Below are positions 19,783-32,335 of a stretch of DNA of 64,000 nucleotides, in pieces (positions within the stretch are counted from its first letter, which is position 1; every line of letters begins with the position of its first letter). The DNA is taken from the NCBI RefSeq assembly GCF_002902685.1, contig NZ_PPRN01000012.1:24629-88628 (forward strand). Reading direction: 5' to 3'. The notes under the pieces are model-generated. The model saw only the letters and a list, made by a program, of their open reading frames with translations, was not told the DNA's origin and did not search any database. A program made the position numbers and the translations under genes. Origin of the DNA: Staphylococcus pettenkoferi. Lineage in GTDB: Bacteria > Bacillota > Bacilli > Staphylococcales > Staphylococcaceae.

Positions 19783-19850
19783 AAATTATGTCTATTTGTA
19801 CATTTATTTAAAGTAAGTTAGCATGCTCAGCACTCAATTACTACTCTAGC

Positions 19851-21092
19851 TTAACGTAACGCTTTGTCACTAATATCATTACGATAGAATAATGCATCAT
19901 TAGCTACAGGTTCTACTGCTTCATAAGCGGCTTTCTTCGCTTCAGCAATATCTTTGCCTTCTCCTAAAGCTAAGATTACACGGCCACCTGAAGTAACGAA
20001 GTGGTCGCCTTCTTTCTTCAAACCACTCACGAAATATTTACCTTCATCTAAAGTGAAGCCAGAGACTTCTTTACCTTTCTCATAGCTACCAGGATAGCCT
20101 TTAGACGCAAGCATAACTCCAACAACAGCTTGATCTTTCCACTTAAAGTGAATTGGTTGTTTCGCGTCTAAGTCGAGAATATGTTGCATCAAGTCACTTT
20201 CCATACGTGTGAGTAAGACTTGAGCTTCAGGGTCTCCGAAGCGCGCATTAAATTCGATCACTTTCGGGCCTTCTTTAGTGAGAATCGCACCGATGTACAA
20301 TAATCCGAAGAAATGATAGCCTTCTTGCTCCATCGCTTGAGCAATCGGTTGTGCAATTTGACGATTCGTTTCTTCGATGACTTCTAAGCTGATATGTGGT
20401 ACAGGACAATAAGCACCCATACCGCCAGTGTTCGGCCCTTGGTCATTATCAAATGCACGTTTATGGTCTTGCGCAATACAATCGAATGGCACGGCGTAGT
20501 CTCCATTCACGAACGTCATGAGTGAGAATTCTTCACCTTCAAGGAAAGTCTCAAAAACTACAGTTTCGTCGTCTGTTGGATACAATTTTTCAACCGCTTC
20601 TGCTGCTTCATCGTAATTCTCCGCAATAATAACGCCTTTTCCTGCAGCGAGACCATCTTTCTTTAATACCACTGGGTAGTCGCAGGATTGAATGTATGCT
20701 TGCGCTTCCGTCTTGCTCGTGATTTCACTATAGTCAGCCGTTGGAATGTCGTACTTAGCCATTAATTTCTTCGCAAATGATTTAGAGCCTTCAATTTGAG
20801 CAGCTGCTTGCGTTGGACCAAAGACTTTAATATCTACGTCTAACAAGCGATCTGCTAAACCTTCAGTCAATGGTTGTTCAGGACCTACAACGACCCATTC
20901 AATACCTTGTTGTTGTGCGAAATCAACAATGTCATCATGTGCACTTTCAGCAATAACAGTGTGAACTTCAGCGACTTGAGCCATCGCGTCACTGCCTGGA
21001 ATCGCATGAAGTTCGTCAACGAGCGGCGATTGATTTAACTTATGTGCAAGTACATGTTCGCGCCCACCTGCACCAATCACTAACACTTTCAT
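19851..21092 (-). CDS. purD: Phosphoribosylamine-glycine ligase
   Basis: An ATP-grasp enzyme for the second step of IMP synthesis, joining glycine to phosphoribosylamine. It begins [19 protein letters not shown], and carries the GARS signature [11 protein letters not shown] near residue 285 and the ATP-grasp stretch [11 protein letters not shown]. 413 residues, normal length. Last gene of the purine operon, 23 bases after purH. Confidence 0.97.
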   Translation of the reverse strand: MKVLVIGAGGREHVLAHKLNQSPLVDELHAIPGSDAMAQVAEVHTVIAESAHDDIVDFAQQQGIEWVVVGPEQPLTEGLADRLLDVDIKVFGPTQAAAQIEGSKSFAKKLMAKYDIPTADYSEITSKTEAQAYIQSCDYPVVLKKDGLAAGKGVIIAENYDEAAEAVEKLYPTDDETVVFETFLEGEEFSLMTFVNGDYAVPFDCIAQDHKRAFDNDQGPNTGGMGAYCPVPHISLEVIEETNRQIAQPIAQAMEQEGYHFFGLLYIGAILTKEGPKVIEFNARFGDPEAQVLLTRMESDLMQHILDLDAKQPIHFKWKDQAVVGVMLASKGYPGSYEKGKEVSGFTLDEGKYFVSGLKKEGDHFVTSGGRVILALGEGKDIAEAKKAAYEAVEPVANDALFYRNDISDKALR

Positions 21093-21115
21093 CTTTCTAC
21101 CTCCTGTAGTTGAGA

Positions 21116-22594
21116 TTAATGTTTAAAATGACGTTCTCCTGTCGTTACCATAGCAATGCCATGTTTGTTGGCCATATCGATAGAATCTTGGTCTTTAATT
21201 GAACCACCAGGTTGAATAATTGCTTTGATACCATGTTTCGCAGCGAGTTCTACCGTATCATCCATTGGGAAGAAACCATCAGAAATCATCGCAACATTAT
21301 CATCAATACCAATTGCTCTTTCAATTGCAATTTCAGCAGAACCTACACGATTCATTTGTCCTGCACCAATACCGACAGTTTGTTGTGGGTTGCTGAGGAT
21401 CACCGCGTTACTTTTAACTGCTGCAACGACTTTCCAGCCTAAGAGCATCGCATCCCATTGTGCTTCAGTAGGCTCTGCATCAGTTACGACTTTCATATCT
21501 TCACGAGTGATTGTAGAGTGGTCTTTCTCCTGAACGAGATAACCACCAGAAACAGATACGAACTCTTCTTCATCATCATTGACTGACATATCAATTTCTA
21601 GCAAGCGGATATTCTTCTTCTGTTGTAATACATCAAGGGCATCTTGAGAGAATTCCGGTGCAATGACGACTTCTAAGAAGATACTGTGTAATTGTTCAGC
21701 AAGCTCTTTCCCAACTGGACGGTTAAGCGCAACAATACCACCAAAGATAGATTGGCTATCCGCCTCATAAGCGCGGTTGTAAGCTTCTTCGATAGTTTCA
21801 CCTACACCTACACCACACGGGTTCATATGTTTCACCTCTACTGCAGCTGGCTGTTCAAAGGATTTCGCCAACGTTAATGCAGAGTCTGCATCCTTAATGT
21901 TGTTAAAGCTTAATTGTTTACCATGAAGCTGTTTCGCTCCCGCAATCGTATTCGGAGCATCAGATTCACGTACGAAGTAAGCAGATTGTTGTGGATTCTC
22001 ACCATAGCGCAGTGATTCTTTACTATCTTTGAAAAAGTTAACAATCGCATGATCGTAAGCATTCGTATGTTCGAACACTTTAATCATCAATGATTTACGA
22101 TACGCTTCATCTAAATCGTCGTTTCGTAGACGTTGGATCACTTCATCATAATCTTCAGGATGCACAATCGTTGTCACATGTTTGAAGTTCTTAGCTGCCG
22201 CACGTAACATCGTTGGCCCACCGATATCGATGTTCTCAATTGCATCCATTTCTGTTACATCCGGATTCGCCACTGTTTCTTGGAAAGGATAAAGATTGAC
22301 AACCACCATATCGATGAGATCAATATCTTGTTCTTTCAATTGATCAAGGTGTTCAGATTTATCACGATCAGCTAATATACCACCGTGAACTGCTGGATGT
22401 AATGTTTTAACACGTCCATCCATAATTTCGTCAAACTGTGTTAACTTTGAGATCGATTGAACAGGTACACCTGCCTCTTCGATTGCGCGCATGGTACCTC
22501 CAGTAGAATACAATTCGTAGTCCAATTCAGTTAATGCTCGCGCGAAATCTACGATACCTGCTTTATTCGATACACTTAATATTGCTTTCTTCAT
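21116..22594 (-). CDS. purH: Bifunctional AICAR transformylase / IMP cyclohydrolase
   Basis: Catalyses the last two steps of IMP synthesis. The N-terminal MGS-like cyclohydrolase domain (about residues 1-190; begins [18 protein letters not shown]) is followed by the transformylase domain with [14 protein letters not shown] and [11 protein letters not shown]. 492 residues in a single uninterrupted frame. It uses 10-formyltetrahydrofolate, whose precursor pool depends on FolD, encoded divergently at the far end of this operon. Confidence 0.97.
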   Translation of the reverse strand: MKKAILSVSNKAGIVDFARALTELDYELYSTGGTMRAIEEAGVPVQSISKLTQFDEIMDGRVKTLHPAVHGGILADRDKSEHLDQLKEQDIDLIDMVVVNLYPFQETVANPDVTEMDAIENIDIGGPTMLRAAAKNFKHVTTIVHPEDYDEVIQRLRNDDLDEAYRKSLMIKVFEHTNAYDHAIVNFFKDSKESLRYGENPQQSAYFVRESDAPNTIAGAKQLHGKQLSFNNIKDADSALTLAKSFEQPAAVEVKHMNPCGVGVGETIEEAYNRAYEADSQSIFGGIVALNRPVGKELAEQLHSIFLEVVIAPEFSQDALDVLQQKKNIRLLEIDMSVNDDEEEFVSVSGGYLVQEKDHSTITREDMKVVTDAEPTEAQWDAMLLGWKVVAAVKSNAVILSNPQQTVGIGAGQMNRVGSAEIAIERAIGIDDNVAMISDGFFPMDDTVELAAKHGIKAIIQPGGSIKDQDSIDMANKHGIAMVTTGERHFKH

Positions 22595-22612
22595 TACGTT
22601 ATTTCGCCCCTC

Positions 22613-23179
22613 TTATTGAATAATTTCAGCTATGACTTTCGGATAAAGTTCATATTCAAGTGATTTCACTCGTTGTTCTAAGTCTGCTTTTGTATCATCT
22701 TCATAAATTGGGCACTGACGTTGTTCAATAATTTGGCCCGTATCCATACCACTATCAACATAATGGACAGTAGTTCCGGTTTCTTTGTCACCACTAGTAA
22801 AAGCTTGTCCAATCGCATCAATACCCTTGTACTTCGGTAACAATGACGGATGGATATTCAATATTCTGCCTTCATATGCGTCCAAGATGGTAGCGCTGAT
22901 CAATTTCATATATCCTGCTAGAATAATCCATTCAACGCCCTCAAGTTGTAACTGCTTAAGGATCGCTTGCTCATAGTCAGCTTTGGAATCATAGTCTTTC
23001 AATACTGTGATGTGAACATCTAAATCAAATTGTTGCGCACGCTGGATACATTCCGCTTCAACTTGATCTGTATACAGTGCAGTAACCTCAATATTAGGTA
23101 ATTCCCCTGCTGTCACACGTTGCATAATGTTTTCGAAATTTGTGCCTGAACCAGAGGCAAAGATTGCTACTTTAACCAT
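22613..23179 (-). CDS. purN: Phosphoribosylglycinamide formyltransferase
   Basis: The 10-formyl-THF-dependent GAR transformylase, 188 residues. It begins [19 protein letters not shown]; the catalytic region has [12 protein letters not shown] (Asn and His of the active site) and the conserved [17 protein letters not shown] with the catalytic Asp. Placed 3 bases after purM and 18 before purH. Confidence 0.96.
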   Translation of the reverse strand: MVKVAIFASGSGTNFENIMQRVTAGELPNIEVTALYTDQVEAECIQRAQQFDLDVHITVLKDYDSKADYEQAILKQLQLEGVEWIILAGYMKLISATILDAYEGRILNIHPSLLPKYKGIDAIGQAFTSGDKETGTTVHYVDSGMDTGQIIEQRQCPIYEDDTKADLEQRVKSLEYELYPKVIAEIIQ

Positions 23180-23182
23180 AGA

Positions 23183-24211
23183 TTAAACACCTTTCACCGT
23201 AATCGGTTCTTCTGCTTCAGTAATCGTACCGATATGGAATGCTTCAACATCTTCTTTGGCTAAAATGTCTATCACGCGCTTCACGTCTGCTTCATCTACA
23301 ATTAACGTAAAGCCGATACCCATATTAAAAACATTGTACATTTCATCTGCCTCAATGTGTCCTTGTTGTTGAATCCAATCAAAAACTGGCGGTGTTGGGA
23401 AAGTAGTCACATCGACTTCACCAGATTTGCCTTCGGGTAATGCTCTTGGGATATTTTCATAGAAACCGCCGCCCGTAATATGTGTCATCGCATGAATCTT
23501 CACTTGTTCTTTGACTGCAAGTACAGGCTTAACATATAAACGTGTTGGCTCAAGGAACACATCTAAATAGGATTTACCGTCAACGAATGTATCATTTAAA
23601 TCAATATCCGATTGTGCAATTAAGCGACGAACGAGACTATAACCGTTAGAATGTACACCACTCGAAGCCAAACCGATAATTGCTTGGCCAGCTTGGACGC
23701 TACTGCCATCGATGTATTCATCCTTTTCAACAGCACCTACAGCAAATCCAGCTAAATCGTACTCACCTTCATGGTACATTTCGCCCATCTCAGCAGTTTC
23801 GCCACCGATTAATGCCGTATTTGTTTCTTCACAACCATCACTGACACCTTTAACAATCTGTTCGATGACTTCAGGAACGACTTTATTCGTTGCGATGTAA
23901 TCTAAGAAGTAAAGTGGTTCAGCACCTGTCGTTAAGATGTCGTTCACACACATCGCGACAGCATCGATACCAATCGTATCGTGTTTGTCGTGATCAATCG
24001 CGAGTTTCAATTTCGTTCCTACACCGTCTGTACCAGAGACCATGACCGGCGCTTTCATGTTGAGTTGAGATAAATCAAATGTCGCGCCAAAACCGCCAAG
24101 ACCACCGAGTACTTCAGGGCGCATCGTTCTCTTTACGTGACTCGACATACGTTCTACTGCTTCGTAACCTGCGTGAATGTCCACGCCAGCTTCTTGGTAT
24201 GATTTAGACAT
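23183..24211 (-). CDS. purM: Phosphoribosylaminoimidazole synthetase
   Basis: AIR synthetase of the PurM/PurL superfamily, 342 residues. Motifs include [22 protein letters not shown] and LIGGETAEM. The start at 24211 is taken because the protein then begins [20 protein letters not shown] as in S. aureus and GAGGGGAA lies upstream; a longer frame to 24232 is possible but has no ribosome site. It overlaps the end of purF by 8 bases. Confidence 0.96.
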   Translation of the reverse strand: MSKSYQEAGVDIHAGYEAVERMSSHVKRTMRPEVLGGLGGFGATFDLSQLNMKAPVMVSGTDGVGTKLKLAIDHDKHDTIGIDAVAMCVNDILTTGAEPLYFLDYIATNKVVPEVIEQIVKGVSDGCEETNTALIGGETAEMGEMYHEGEYDLAGFAVGAVEKDEYIDGSSVQAGQAIIGLASSGVHSNGYSLVRRLIAQSDIDLNDTFVDGKSYLDVFLEPTRLYVKPVLAVKEQVKIHAMTHITGGGFYENIPRALPEGKSGEVDVTTFPTPPVFDWIQQQGHIEADEMYNVFNMGIGFTLIVDEADVKRVIDILAKEDVEAFHIGTITEAEEPITVKGV

Positions 24212-25691
24212 TAAGATTCCCCTCACTATCAAAGTATTGTTTGTTCTGCGCTAAATATGCTTTCTGTCTATCACTTAAGTTGGCTTTATAGTCCGCTTCG
24301 TAATCATACAAACCTGCAGGATAATCGCCAGTAAAGCTTTCTACACATAATCCGCTATATGGTGAATCTACATCAAGTCCGATAGAATCAATTAAGCCAT
24401 CTACTGAAAGATAGGCCACAGAATCCGCACCGATGTGTTCACAAATCTCTTCTGGTGATTTGTTAGCAGAAATAAGTTCAGCTGTCGTAGATACATCGAT
24501 ACCATAGAAACTTGGGAACATGAACTCTGGAGAAGCAATGCGCACATGAATTTCTTTGGCACCTGCTTCTTTCAACATGCGGACGATACGTTTACTCGTT
24601 GTACCGCGCACGATTGAATCATCGACGAGCACGATGTTTTTACCATGCACGATGTCTTTAACTGGCGATAACTTCGTACGCACACCTTGTTCACGTAATT
24701 CTTGTGTCGGTTGAATAAACGTACGTGCTACGTATTGGTTTTTAACAAGCCCCATCTCATATGGTAATTTCATCTCTTCAGCATAACCAGACGCTGCAGA
24801 TAATGAAGAGTTCGGTACACCGATAACCATATCTGCAGTTTCAGCCGGACTCTCTTGCGCTAAGCGTTTACCTGACGCTTTACGCACCGCATGAACGTTC
24901 TTCCCCGCAATCGTTGAATCTGGACGTGCAAAGTAGATGTACTCCATAGCTGAAATGGCTGTGTTTGTATGTTCTGTATAGCTTTCCACACGGATACCTT
25001 CGTCATTGATGACCACATATTCACCAGCGTGAATGTCACGTACAAATTCTGCACCGAGTACGTCAATTGCACATGTTTCACTTGCGATGATATAAGCGCC
25101 ATTCGGCATTTGTCCCACAACTAATGGGCGAATCGCGTTTGGGTCTACGGCTCCGTAAAGTCCTTCTTTAGTTAAAATAGCGAACGTAAAGCCACCCTTA
25201 ATAATACGTAGACTTTCTTTTAAAGCTTCTTCAAAGGTAGGTTGCTTACTACGACGAATCAAGTGCATAATCACTTCTGTATCAGATGAAGAATGGAAGA
25301 TGGCACCTTGATGTTCTAACTCTTGGCGTAAGCTTTGTGCGTTGATTAAGTTACCGTTGTGGCACACCCCAACGCTCATATCATAGAAATGATACAAGAA
25401 CGGTTGAATGTTCTCGATTCCTTTGTTGCCTGATGTTGCATAGCGAACGTGACCAATCGCATATTGATAGTCTTGTAAGTGACTCATCTTCGTCTTGTTG
25501 ATGGCATCTGTCAGCAAACCTAAACCACGTTCACTGACAAATTCCTTACCATCTGAACAAACGATACCTGCACCTTCTTGACCACGATGTTGTAAACTGT
25601 GTAAACCCATGTAAGTCAATTGTGCTGACTCAGGGTGATTCCAAATTCCAAACACGCCACATTCTTCGTTTAATCCGTTGAAGTCATACAT
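24204..25691 (-). CDS. purF: Amidophosphoribosyltransferase
   Basis: First committed enzyme of purine synthesis. With the start at 25691 the protein begins [15 protein letters not shown]: an 10-residue propeptide precedes Cys11, the glutaminase nucleophile freed by processing. The phosphoribosyltransferase domain contains [17 protein letters not shown], the PRPP-binding motif. 495 residues. The start overlaps the end of purL by 22 bases, a usual arrangement in staphylococci. A frame open to 25712 exists but its extra residues lack support. Confidence 0.95.
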   Translation of the reverse strand: MYDFNGLNEECGVFGIWNHPESAQLTYMGLHSLQHRGQEGAGIVCSDGKEFVSERGLGLLTDAINKTKMSHLQDYQYAIGHVRYATSGNKGIENIQPFLYHFYDMSVGVCHNGNLINAQSLRQELEHQGAIFHSSSDTEVIMHLIRRSKQPTFEEALKESLRIIKGGFTFAILTKEGLYGAVDPNAIRPLVVGQMPNGAYIIASETCAIDVLGAEFVRDIHAGEYVVINDEGIRVESYTEHTNTAISAMEYIYFARPDSTIAGKNVHAVRKASGKRLAQESPAETADMVIGVPNSSLSAASGYAEEMKLPYEMGLVKNQYVARTFIQPTQELREQGVRTKLSPVKDIVHGKNIVLVDDSIVRGTTSKRIVRMLKEAGAKEIHVRIASPEFMFPSFYGIDVSTTAELISANKSPEEICEHIGADSVAYLSVDGLIDSIGLDVDSPYSGLCVESFTGDYPAGLYDYEADYKANLSDRQKAYLAQNKQYFDSEGNLNV

Positions 25692-27859
25692 TGAGGAATT
25701 GCTCCTTCCCATGCTTGTTTTAATTGATCAGCATTGCGTGAAATTGTAGTTGAACCGTTCTTCACAGTGAAGGATTGGTCGTTAGTGATGTGACCAATTT
25801 TAACTGCGTCTGGCATATCAAATGACTGACCCTCTTTAACTATGACTAAGTAACGTCCTTGCGTTTCACTAAAGAGTTGTGCATCTGAAACGTCTAGTTC
25901 GACATCTAAGCCTAAATCGTAATGCGCGCTGAAACGAGCAAGTGTGATGAGCAAGCCACCTTTACCTACTGTTTGAACATGTGATAAGACGCCATCCCTA
26001 ACCGCTTGTGCGATGTGTTCACCTTTAGCTACTTCGTCAGATAAATCAATCGCTTCAAACTCGTGATTAACTGAACCATGAAGTAACTTCTCGATTTGAC
26101 TACCACCGAAATCATCACGTGTACCGCCGACGAGATAAACATCTTCGCCTTGGGTTGGATGGAAATCTTTCAAGTAATTAATATCTTCGATTAAACCAAC
26201 CATACCTACGACAGGAGTTGGGAAGATCGACGTCTTCGGTGTTTCGTTGTAAAGTGAAACGTTACCGGAAACAACAGGAGTCTTCAATGTTTCACAAGCT
26301 TCAGCCATACCTTTCGTAGAGTCGATAAGTTGTTGATAGATTTCTTTCTTCTCTGGAGAACCGTAGTTTAAGCAGTCTGTCATCGCTAGTGGTTTCGCAC
26401 CGACTGCAATTAAGTTGCGGTACGCTTCAGCTACGACCATCTTACCGCCTTCGTAAGGTTGGTTGAATACGTAGCGCGCTTCACCGTCAATCGTTGAAGC
26501 GATGGCTTTGTTCGTACCTTCAACACGTACGACAGAAGATTGCAATCCTGGCTTAACAATCGTATTCGCACCTACTTGTTGATCATATTGTTCGTAGAGA
26601 TAGCGCTTAGAAGCGATTGTTGGATGTGTAAACAATTGATCAAATGTTTGTTCAACGTCAACTTGGCTATAATCATTTTTAGACGTATTAAATTCTTTCT
26701 CTTCCCCTTCAAGGATATATTCAGGTGCTTCGTCAGCGAGCGGTTGAACTGGAATATCTGCGTACACTTCGTCTTCGTAAGTGAGAACGAAGCGGTCAGT
26801 ATCTGTCACTTCACCAATTACTGCACTGTCTAGCTCATGATCTTCAAAGAGGTCTAAGAATTTTTGTTCTGTACCCTTTTCAACTACAAGTAACATACGT
26901 TCTTGCGTTTCAGATAACATCATTTCGTAAGGAGAGATGCCTTCTTCACGAACTGGCACTTGATCCAATCTTAAGTGCATACCACTGCCACCTTTAGCAG
27001 CCATTTCAGAAGAAGATGATGTCAGACCAGCAGCACCCATATCTTGAATACCAACGAGTTCTTTATATGTAATGGCTTCAAGTGTAGCTTCCATCAGTTT
27101 CTTACCAACAAATGGGTCACCGATTTGTACAGAAGGACGTTTACTTTCGCTTTCTTCGTTTAACTCTTCTGATGCGAATGTCGCACCGTGAATACCATCG
27201 CGACCTGTCTTCAAGCCGACGTAAATCACTGAGTTACCTTTCCCTTTAGCTGTACCTTTCTGAACCATGTCATGATCGATGACACCCACACACATCGCGT
27301 TAACGAGTGGATTACCGTCATAGCGTTCGTCGAATTCGATTTCACCTGCTGTAGTTGGAATACCGATACAGTTACCGTAACCACCGATACCAGCAACGAC
27401 ACCACGTAGCAAACGGCGATTCTGTTTCTCAGTTAATTCGCCGAAGCGTAAACTGTTGAGTAAGTTGATTGGACGTGCACCGATAGATACAATGTCACGG
27501 ATGATACCGCCAACACCTGTAGCAGCACCTTGGTAAGGTTCAACTGCAGATGGGTGGTTATGAGATTCTACTTTGAAGACCACCGCTTGTTTGTCGCCAA
27601 TATCCACGACACCTGCCCCTTCACCAGGACCCATGAGGACATGTTCGCCTGTCGTTGGGAACTGTTTCAAGAACGGCTTAGAGTGTTTGTAAGAACAGTG
27701 TTCACTCCACATCACTGAGAAGATACCAATTTCTGTAAAATTCGGTTGGCGTCCGAGAATCTCGCACACTTTGTCGTATTCTGCGTCTGTGAGTCCAAAG
27801 TCTTTATATAACTTCTCTGTTCTAATTTCTTCACTGCTTGGTTCGATAAATTTAGACAT
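25670..27859 (-). CDS. purL: FGAM synthase, large subunit PurL
   Basis: Large catalytic subunit of the three-part formylglycinamidine synthase (PurS-PurQ-PurL). 729 residues, the size of the short Gram-positive form. It holds the PurM-like ATP-binding motifs [15 protein letters not shown] near residue 52 and [20 protein letters not shown] near 93. Overlaps purQ by 8 bases and purF by 22. Confidence 0.97.
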   Translation of the reverse strand: MSKFIEPSSEEIRTEKLYKDFGLTDAEYDKVCEILGRQPNFTEIGIFSVMWSEHCSYKHSKPFLKQFPTTGEHVLMGPGEGAGVVDIGDKQAVVFKVESHNHPSAVEPYQGAATGVGGIIRDIVSIGARPINLLNSLRFGELTEKQNRRLLRGVVAGIGGYGNCIGIPTTAGEIEFDERYDGNPLVNAMCVGVIDHDMVQKGTAKGKGNSVIYVGLKTGRDGIHGATFASEELNEESESKRPSVQIGDPFVGKKLMEATLEAITYKELVGIQDMGAAGLTSSSSEMAAKGGSGMHLRLDQVPVREEGISPYEMMLSETQERMLLVVEKGTEQKFLDLFEDHELDSAVIGEVTDTDRFVLTYEDEVYADIPVQPLADEAPEYILEGEEKEFNTSKNDYSQVDVEQTFDQLFTHPTIASKRYLYEQYDQQVGANTIVKPGLQSSVVRVEGTNKAIASTIDGEARYVFNQPYEGGKMVVAEAYRNLIAVGAKPLAMTDCLNYGSPEKKEIYQQLIDSTKGMAEACETLKTPVVSGNVSLYNETPKTSIFPTPVVGMVGLIEDINYLKDFHPTQGEDVYLVGGTRDDFGGSQIEKLLHGSVNHEFEAIDLSDEVAKGEHIAQAVRDGVLSHVQTVGKGGLLITLARFSAHYDLGLDVELDVSDAQLFSETQGRYLVIVKEGQSFDMPDAVKIGHITNDQSFTVKNGSTTISRNADQLKQAWEGAIPQCMTSTD

Positions 27860-28523
27860 TTTGTTCCCTCCAACTTTTCACCATGGCTTCGAATAACTTC
27901 ATACCACTATCAGTACCTAAGATTGCTTCAAGCGCACGTTCTGGGTGTGGCATCATACCGCAGACGTTACCGCGTTCGTTGACAATACCTGCGATATCTT
28001 CATGCGAACCATTTGGATTATCAACATATTTCAAGATGACTTGATTGTTGGCATGTAAGTCATTGTAAATCTCATCTGTACAATAGTAATGACCTTCACC
28101 GTGTGCAACTGGATAAACGACCACTTCATCTTTGTCGTAGAGATTTGTAAAAGCTGTGTCGTTATTCACGACTTGTAATTCTTCGTTTCTGCTGACGAAT
28201 AAATGCGAATCGTTATGTAGCAAAGCACCTGGTAATAAGCCAATTTCTGTAAGAATTTGGAAACCATTGCAGACACCCAATACAGGCTTACCTTCTTCTG
28301 CTAAGCGTTTCACTTCTGTGATCACTGGTGCCACGCTCGCTACCGCACCTGAGCGTAAATAGTCACCGAATGAGAATCCGCCTGGGATGAGTACGCCGTC
28401 GAAACCTGCAAGTGATGTTTGACGATAATCTACATATTCTGCATCGACACCTGCTTTAAGTGCAGCATTCAGCATGTCACGGTCGCAGTTCGATCCAGGG
28501 AATCTAAGCACTGCAAACTTCAT
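27852..28523 (-). CDS. purQ: FGAM synthase, glutaminase subunit PurQ
   Basis: Class I glutamine amidotransferase of 223 residues that supplies ammonia to PurL. The nucleophile Cys lies in [11 protein letters not shown] (about residue 85) and the His/Glu pair is in [10 protein letters not shown] near residue 193. Its ATG overlaps the purS stop by one base. Confidence 0.97.
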   Translation of the reverse strand: MKFAVLRFPGSNCDRDMLNAALKAGVDAEYVDYRQTSLAGFDGVLIPGGFSFGDYLRSGAVASVAPVITEVKRLAEEGKPVLGVCNGFQILTEIGLLPGALLHNDSHLFVSRNEELQVVNNDTAFTNLYDKDEVVVYPVAHGEGHYYCTDEIYNDLHANNQVILKYVDNPNGSHEDIAGIVNERGNVCGMMPHPERALEAILGTDSGMKLFEAMVKSWREQNV

Positions 28524-28783
28524 TAGAAATTCTCCCCTTCTTCAACAACTTTGTAGCTATATTCTTCAATGACTGTATTCGCAAATAATTTCTCACTTAA
28601 AGTTGTCACGATATTATCCACCGCTTCATCTGACGCTTCATCCACTGTTAAGTAAAGTACTTTACCCACACGAATATCGTTAACTTGTTCGTAACCTAAA
28701 TCATGTACGGCGCGTGTTAATGCTTGTCCTTGTGTATCTAATACTTGTGGTTGTAATGTGATGTGTAATTCGATTTTTTTCAT
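28523..28783 (-). CDS. purS: FGAM synthase, subunit PurS
   Basis: Small 86-residue subunit required to bridge PurQ and PurL. Begins [20 protein letters not shown], typical of the family. Overlaps purC and purQ by one base each, so purC-purS-purQ are tightly coupled. Confidence 0.95.
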   Translation of the reverse strand: MKKIELHITLQPQVLDTQGQALTRAVHDLGYEQVNDIRVGKVLYLTVDEASDEAVDNIVTTLSEKLFANTVIEEYSYKVVEEGENF

Positions 28784-29487
28784 TATTCTACGTCCTCCAA
28801 TTTAGTTAAAAATGCTTGATAAACATCTAAGATTGAACCTCTATCTTCACGGTAAACGTCTTTATCAAAGTTCTCGTCACTATCCAAAGCCCAAATACGG
28901 CATGTATCTGGTGAAATTTCATCAGCGAGAATAATCTTACCATCTTCTGTACGACCGAACTCAATCTTGTAATCCACGATTCTTAAATCCACCTTCGCCA
29001 TGAGCGCTTTTAAGTGTTCGTTGATACCTAAGGCTGCCTCTTTTAACGTAGCAATTTCGTCATCGTTCGCTAAGTTGAGTAATTTCACGTGGTCGTCAGT
29101 GATAAGTGGATCGTTGAGATCATCATTTTTATAGAAGAATTCCACGAGAGGTTGCTCAAATTCATATCCTTTGTCGAAACCAAGGCGTTTAGTGATAGAG
29201 CCTGCTGCGATATTGCGAACTACGACTTCTAACGGAATGATTTCTACCTTTTTAACTAACTGTTCAGTGTCAGAAAGTTGTTCGATAAAGTGACTTTCAA
29301 GACCTTGATCTTTCAAATATTGAAAGATTTTAGAAGTGATAAGGTTGTTCAAACGGCCTTTACCTTCTAAATGGTCTTTCTTAGCACCGTTGCCAGCTGT
29401 AACTTCGTCTTTATACTCCACACGAAGTACATCATCTTGATCTGTAGTGAAAATACGTTTCGCTTTACCTTCATATAATAAAGACAT
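28783..29487 (-). CDS. purC: SAICAR synthetase
   Basis: Phosphoribosylaminoimidazole-succinocarboxamide synthase, 234 residues. Conserved segments [10 protein letters not shown] at the N-terminus, [11 protein letters not shown] near residue 87 and [13 protein letters not shown] near 191 identify it. Its ATG overlaps the purK stop codon by one base. Confidence 0.97.
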   Translation of the reverse strand: MSLLYEGKAKRIFTTDQDDVLRVEYKDEVTAGNGAKKDHLEGKGRLNNLITSKIFQYLKDQGLESHFIEQLSDTEQLVKKVEIIPLEVVVRNIAAGSITKRLGFDKGYEFEQPLVEFFYKNDDLNDPLITDDHVKLLNLANDDEIATLKEAALGINEHLKALMAKVDLRIVDYKIEFGRTEDGKIILADEISPDTCRIWALDSDENFDKDVYREDRGSILDVYQAFLTKLEDVE

Positions 29488-30614
29488 TATTGGTTTCTCC
29501 CTTCAAAACGTTGTAGCATTTCTCGTTCAGTTTGGTCGACGTCGTTTGTTAAGATCGTCATGTGCCCCATCTTACGGTCAGGTTTACGTGTTGTCTTACC
29601 ATATATATGCACGTGCCATTCTGGATGGTCACCAAATTGATCTTCGAGTAAGTCTAAATCACGGCCGAGTAAATTCATCATGACCGCTGGCTTTAAGATT
29701 TCGATTTCTTGAGGTAACTGTTGTCCTGTCACAGCAAGGATATGCGTATCAAATTGAGAATAATCACACGCTTCAATAGAATAATGGCCTGAGTTATGAG
29801 GTCTTGGCGCGATTTCATTGACATAGAGATGATTATCTCGATCGATAAAGAATTCAACAGTGAACGTACCTACAAAATGGATATAATCTGTAATCTTCTT
29901 CACTTCTTCACGAGCTTCAGCTTCTTTATCTGAGCGCGCAGGTACAATCGTTTTAAATAGTATTTGGTTTTGGTGTTCATTCTCTTGGAGAGGGAAATAA
30001 GTAATTTGATTATTATTACCAATCGTTACAGTTAGTGATACTTCTTTAGCTAAATCAACAAATTGTTCGGCAACACATTCTTGATTCTCAATTAATGTGC
30101 GTGCTTCATCTAGGTCGTCTTCACTTTGAACCAAGATTTGTCCTTTACCGTCGTAACCGCCAAAGCGTGTTTTGACCATAAATGGATAACCTAATTTGTC
30201 TACCGCTCTTTCGATATCATTCGGTTCAGTGAGCTGTTCAAATGGAACAATTTGTGTTCCAGCAGCTTCTAAAGATTGCTTTTCAGTCAAGCGATCTTGG
30301 AGCAATTCAATCGCTTGATAACCTTGAGGAATATTGTAGCGTGAAACGAGCGCTTTCAGTTGTGGAGCAGAGATATTCTCAAACTCGTATGTAATAACAT
30401 CCGATTGCTCACCTAACTGTTCGAGCGCTTCCATGTCATCATATGGTGCATTAATAAATTCGTGTGCGACGTGTTGGCATGGACATTCAGCATCCGGATC
30501 GAGGACAATCACACGATAACCCATCTTCTGTGCAGATTGAGCCATCATCTTACCTAACTGACCCCCACCGATAATACCAACCGTTGCACCAAACGCTAGT
30601 TTATTGAAGTTCAC
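29487..30614 (-). CDS. purK: N5-carboxyaminoimidazole ribonucleotide synthetase
   Basis: ATP-grasp enzyme that carboxylates AIR using bicarbonate. Motifs: [17 protein letters not shown] at the N-terminus and [12 protein letters not shown] near residue 150. I choose the GTG at 30614, which gives an N-terminus ([11 protein letters not shown]) like the S. aureus protein as I remember it; a GTG at 30626 in the same frame is an alternative. It overlaps the end of purE by 14 bases. Confidence 0.93.
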   Translation of the reverse strand: MNFNKLAFGATVGIIGGGQLGKMMAQSAQKMGYRVIVLDPDAECPCQHVAHEFINAPYDDMEALEQLGEQSDVITYEFENISAPQLKALVSRYNIPQGYQAIELLQDRLTEKQSLEAAGTQIVPFEQLTEPNDIERAVDKLGYPFMVKTRFGGYDGKGQILVQSEDDLDEARTLIENQECVAEQFVDLAKEVSLTVTIGNNNQITYFPLQENEHQNQILFKTIVPARSDKEAEAREEVKKITDYIHFVGTFTVEFFIDRDNHLYVNEIAPRPHNSGHYSIEACDYSQFDTHILAVTGQQLPQEIEILKPAVMMNLLGRDLDLLEDQFGDHPEWHVHIYGKTTRKPDRKMGHMTILTNDVDQTEREMLQRFEGRNQ

Positions 30615-31083
30615 TTTGCATTTCACTCACTTTCTCAGCTAATGACTTTTCATAATTTTGTAAGTTTTCTTGAACTGAAGTATCTTGAAGTCCTAATATT
30701 CTGGCAGCTAAAATGCCCGCATTCTTCGCTCCAGACTTACCGATAGCTGTTGTAGCAACAGGAATACCACCTGGCATTTGTACAATAGAAAGTAATGAAT
30801 CCAAACCTTGTAGCGCTTTAGATTCAATCGGTACACCAATAACTGGAAGTGTCGTCATTGAAGCAATCATACCTGGAAGGTGTGCAGCGCCTCCAGCTCC
30901 AGCAATGATCACGTCGTAACCATTGAGTCGTGCTTCTGACGCGAAATCTACCATTAATTTAGGCGTACGATGTGCAGACACAACTTGTTTATCATACGGA
31001 ACGCCTAATTCTTCTAACATCTGACAACTTTCTTTCATCGTAGCCCAGTCAGATGAACTACCCATGACAACTGCCACTTTCAT
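30601..31083 (-). CDS. purE: N5-carboxyaminoimidazole ribonucleotide mutase
   Basis: 160-residue class I PurE. Signature [11 protein letters not shown] at residues 9-19 and [11 protein letters not shown] near 70. The start at 31083 is preceded by AAAGGGTG and begins MKVAVVMGS; a longer frame reaching 31161 would run through the promoter. First gene of the eleven-gene pur operon purEKCSQLFMNHD. Confidence 0.96.
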   Translation of the reverse strand: MKVAVVMGSSSDWATMKESCQMLEELGVPYDKQVVSAHRTPKLMVDFASEARLNGYDVIIAGAGGAAHLPGMIASMTTLPVIGVPIESKALQGLDSLLSIVQMPGGIPVATTAIGKSGAKNAGILAARILGLQDTSVQENLQNYEKSLAEKVSEMQSELQ

Positions 31084-31143
31084 TATGAACACCCTTTCAA
31101 AGATTTGAAATTCACATTGCATAAGTTGTATATTACATGTATA

Positions 31144-31172
31144 AGGATAACAACAATTCACGAGTATTTCAA
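31144..31172 (-). promoter_or_regulatory. Candidate pur operon promoter
   Basis: On the minus strand TTGAAA (complement of 31167-31172), a 17-base spacer and TATCCT (complement of 31144-31149). It lies about 60 bases before purE. Confidence 0.55.
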
Positions 31173-31175
31173 TTT

Positions 31176-31188
31176 AAAATCGAACTTT
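31176..31188. promoter_or_regulatory. Candidate PurR box
   Basis: AAAATCGAACTTT fits the Firmicute PurR half-site (core CCGAAC flanked by A/T) with one core difference. It lies just upstream of the proposed pur -35. A weaker inverted partner (minus-strand CGAAT, complement of about 31229-31233) lies near the folD -10, so one regulator could act on both divergent units. PurR repression released by PRPP is known for pur operons; the assignment here is by motif only. Confidence 0.45.
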
Positions 31189-31199
31189 ATCTGAATTTC

Positions 31200-31228
31200 T
31201 TGCGTCAATTTACGTTTATTACTATAAA
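31200..31228 (+). promoter_or_regulatory. folD promoter
   Basis: TTGCGT (31200-31205), a 17-base spacer, TATAAA (31223-31228). About 60 bases upstream of the folD ATG. Confidence 0.6.
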
Positions 31229-31290
31229 TTCGATTGACCTACTCGGGAAATGTAAGGATAGAGTGAATCTAAACAAGGAGGATTTGGTTT

Positions 31291-32148
31291 ATGTCTGCTA
31301 AGGTATTAGACGGTAAACAAATTGCAAAAGATTATCGACAAGGACTTAAAGATCAAGTTGAGGAATTAACTTCTAAAGGCTACACTCCAAAGTTATCTGT
31401 TATTCTCGTAGGTAACGATGGTGCAAGCTTAAGCTATGTTAAATCTAAGAAAAAAGCTGCAGAAAAAATTGGTATCACTTCAGAAATCGTACATTTAGAT
31501 GAAGATACTTCTGAAGAAGAAGTGTTAAAAGAACTTGATCGTTTAAACAATGATGACTCAGTAAGTGGTATCCTCGTTCAAGTACCTCTTCCTGATCAAG
31601 TAAGCGAACAAAAGGTATTAGAATCTATCGACCCAGCGAAAGACGTAGACGGATTCCATCCTGCTAACATCGGTAAGCTTTATATCGATGAACAAACTTT
31701 CGTACCTTGTACTCCACTTGGCGTAATGGAATTACTTAACCACGCTGATATGGATTTAGAAGGTAAAAATGCTGTCGTTATCGGCCGTAGCCATATCGTA
31801 GGCCAACCTGTTTCTAAACTACTTTTACAAAAAAATGCGACAGTAACAATCTTACACTCACGTACGAAAGACATGCATGCGCACCTTAAAGATGCAGACG
31901 TCATCGTGAGTGCGGTAGGTCGTCCAGGACTCGTAACGAAAGACGACGTTAAAGAAGGCGCTGTAGTCATCGACGTAGGTAACACACCTGATGAGAACGG
32001 TAAACTTAAAGGTGACGTTGAATACGACGAAGTGAAAGAAGTTGCGGGTGCTATCACGCCAGTTCCAGGCGGTGTAGGCCCAATGACAATCACTATGGTG
32101 CTTAACAATACGTTATTAGCTGAAAAAATGCGTCGCGGAATTGAATAA
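31291..32148 (+). CDS. folD: Methylenetetrahydrofolate dehydrogenase/cyclohydrolase
   Basis: Bifunctional enzyme that interconverts methylene-, methenyl- and 10-formyl-tetrahydrofolate. The motifs [20 protein letters not shown] (with catalytic Lys), QVPLP, and [16 protein letters not shown] near the C-terminus identify it. 285 residues. Divergent from the pur operon, whose PurN and PurH need 10-formyl-THF, so proximity makes functional sense. Ribosome site AAGGAGG. Confidence 0.97.
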   Translation: MSAKVLDGKQIAKDYRQGLKDQVEELTSKGYTPKLSVILVGNDGASLSYVKSKKKAAEKIGITSEIVHLDEDTSEEEVLKELDRLNNDDSVSGILVQVPLPDQVSEQKVLESIDPAKDVDGFHPANIGKLYIDEQTFVPCTPLGVMELLNHADMDLEGKNAVVIGRSHIVGQPVSKLLLQKNATVTILHSRTKDMHAHLKDADVIVSAVGRPGLVTKDDVKEGAVVIDVGNTPDENGKLKGDVEYDEVKEVAGAITPVPGGVGPMTITMVLNNTLLAEKMRRGIE

Positions 32149-32284
32149 ATTCCTCTCATTATATGAGGGAAGCAATTAAGCATAATTCGTAATTGCACTT
32201 TAGACCTTTCATATTATTGAGAATAGAAAGGTACACACTGTTCGAATACGAATTAAATATTCACGTTTCATTTTATATGTATAT

Positions 32285-32335
32285 AAGGATAGAATTAGGA
32301 TAGTATTAAATTTCCAATTCTATCCTTATTTTTTG
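32285..32335 (+). terminator. Terminator downstream of folD
   Basis: A perfect 12-bp stem AAGGATAGAATT (32285-32296) with AATTCTATCCTT (32316-32327), followed by ATTTTTTG. It lies 137 bases beyond the folD stop. Confidence 0.75.

Noticed and set aside
31683..32198. Minus-strand frame opposite folD
   Set aside because: Overlaps the well-conserved folD gene entirely and encodes no recognisable protein.
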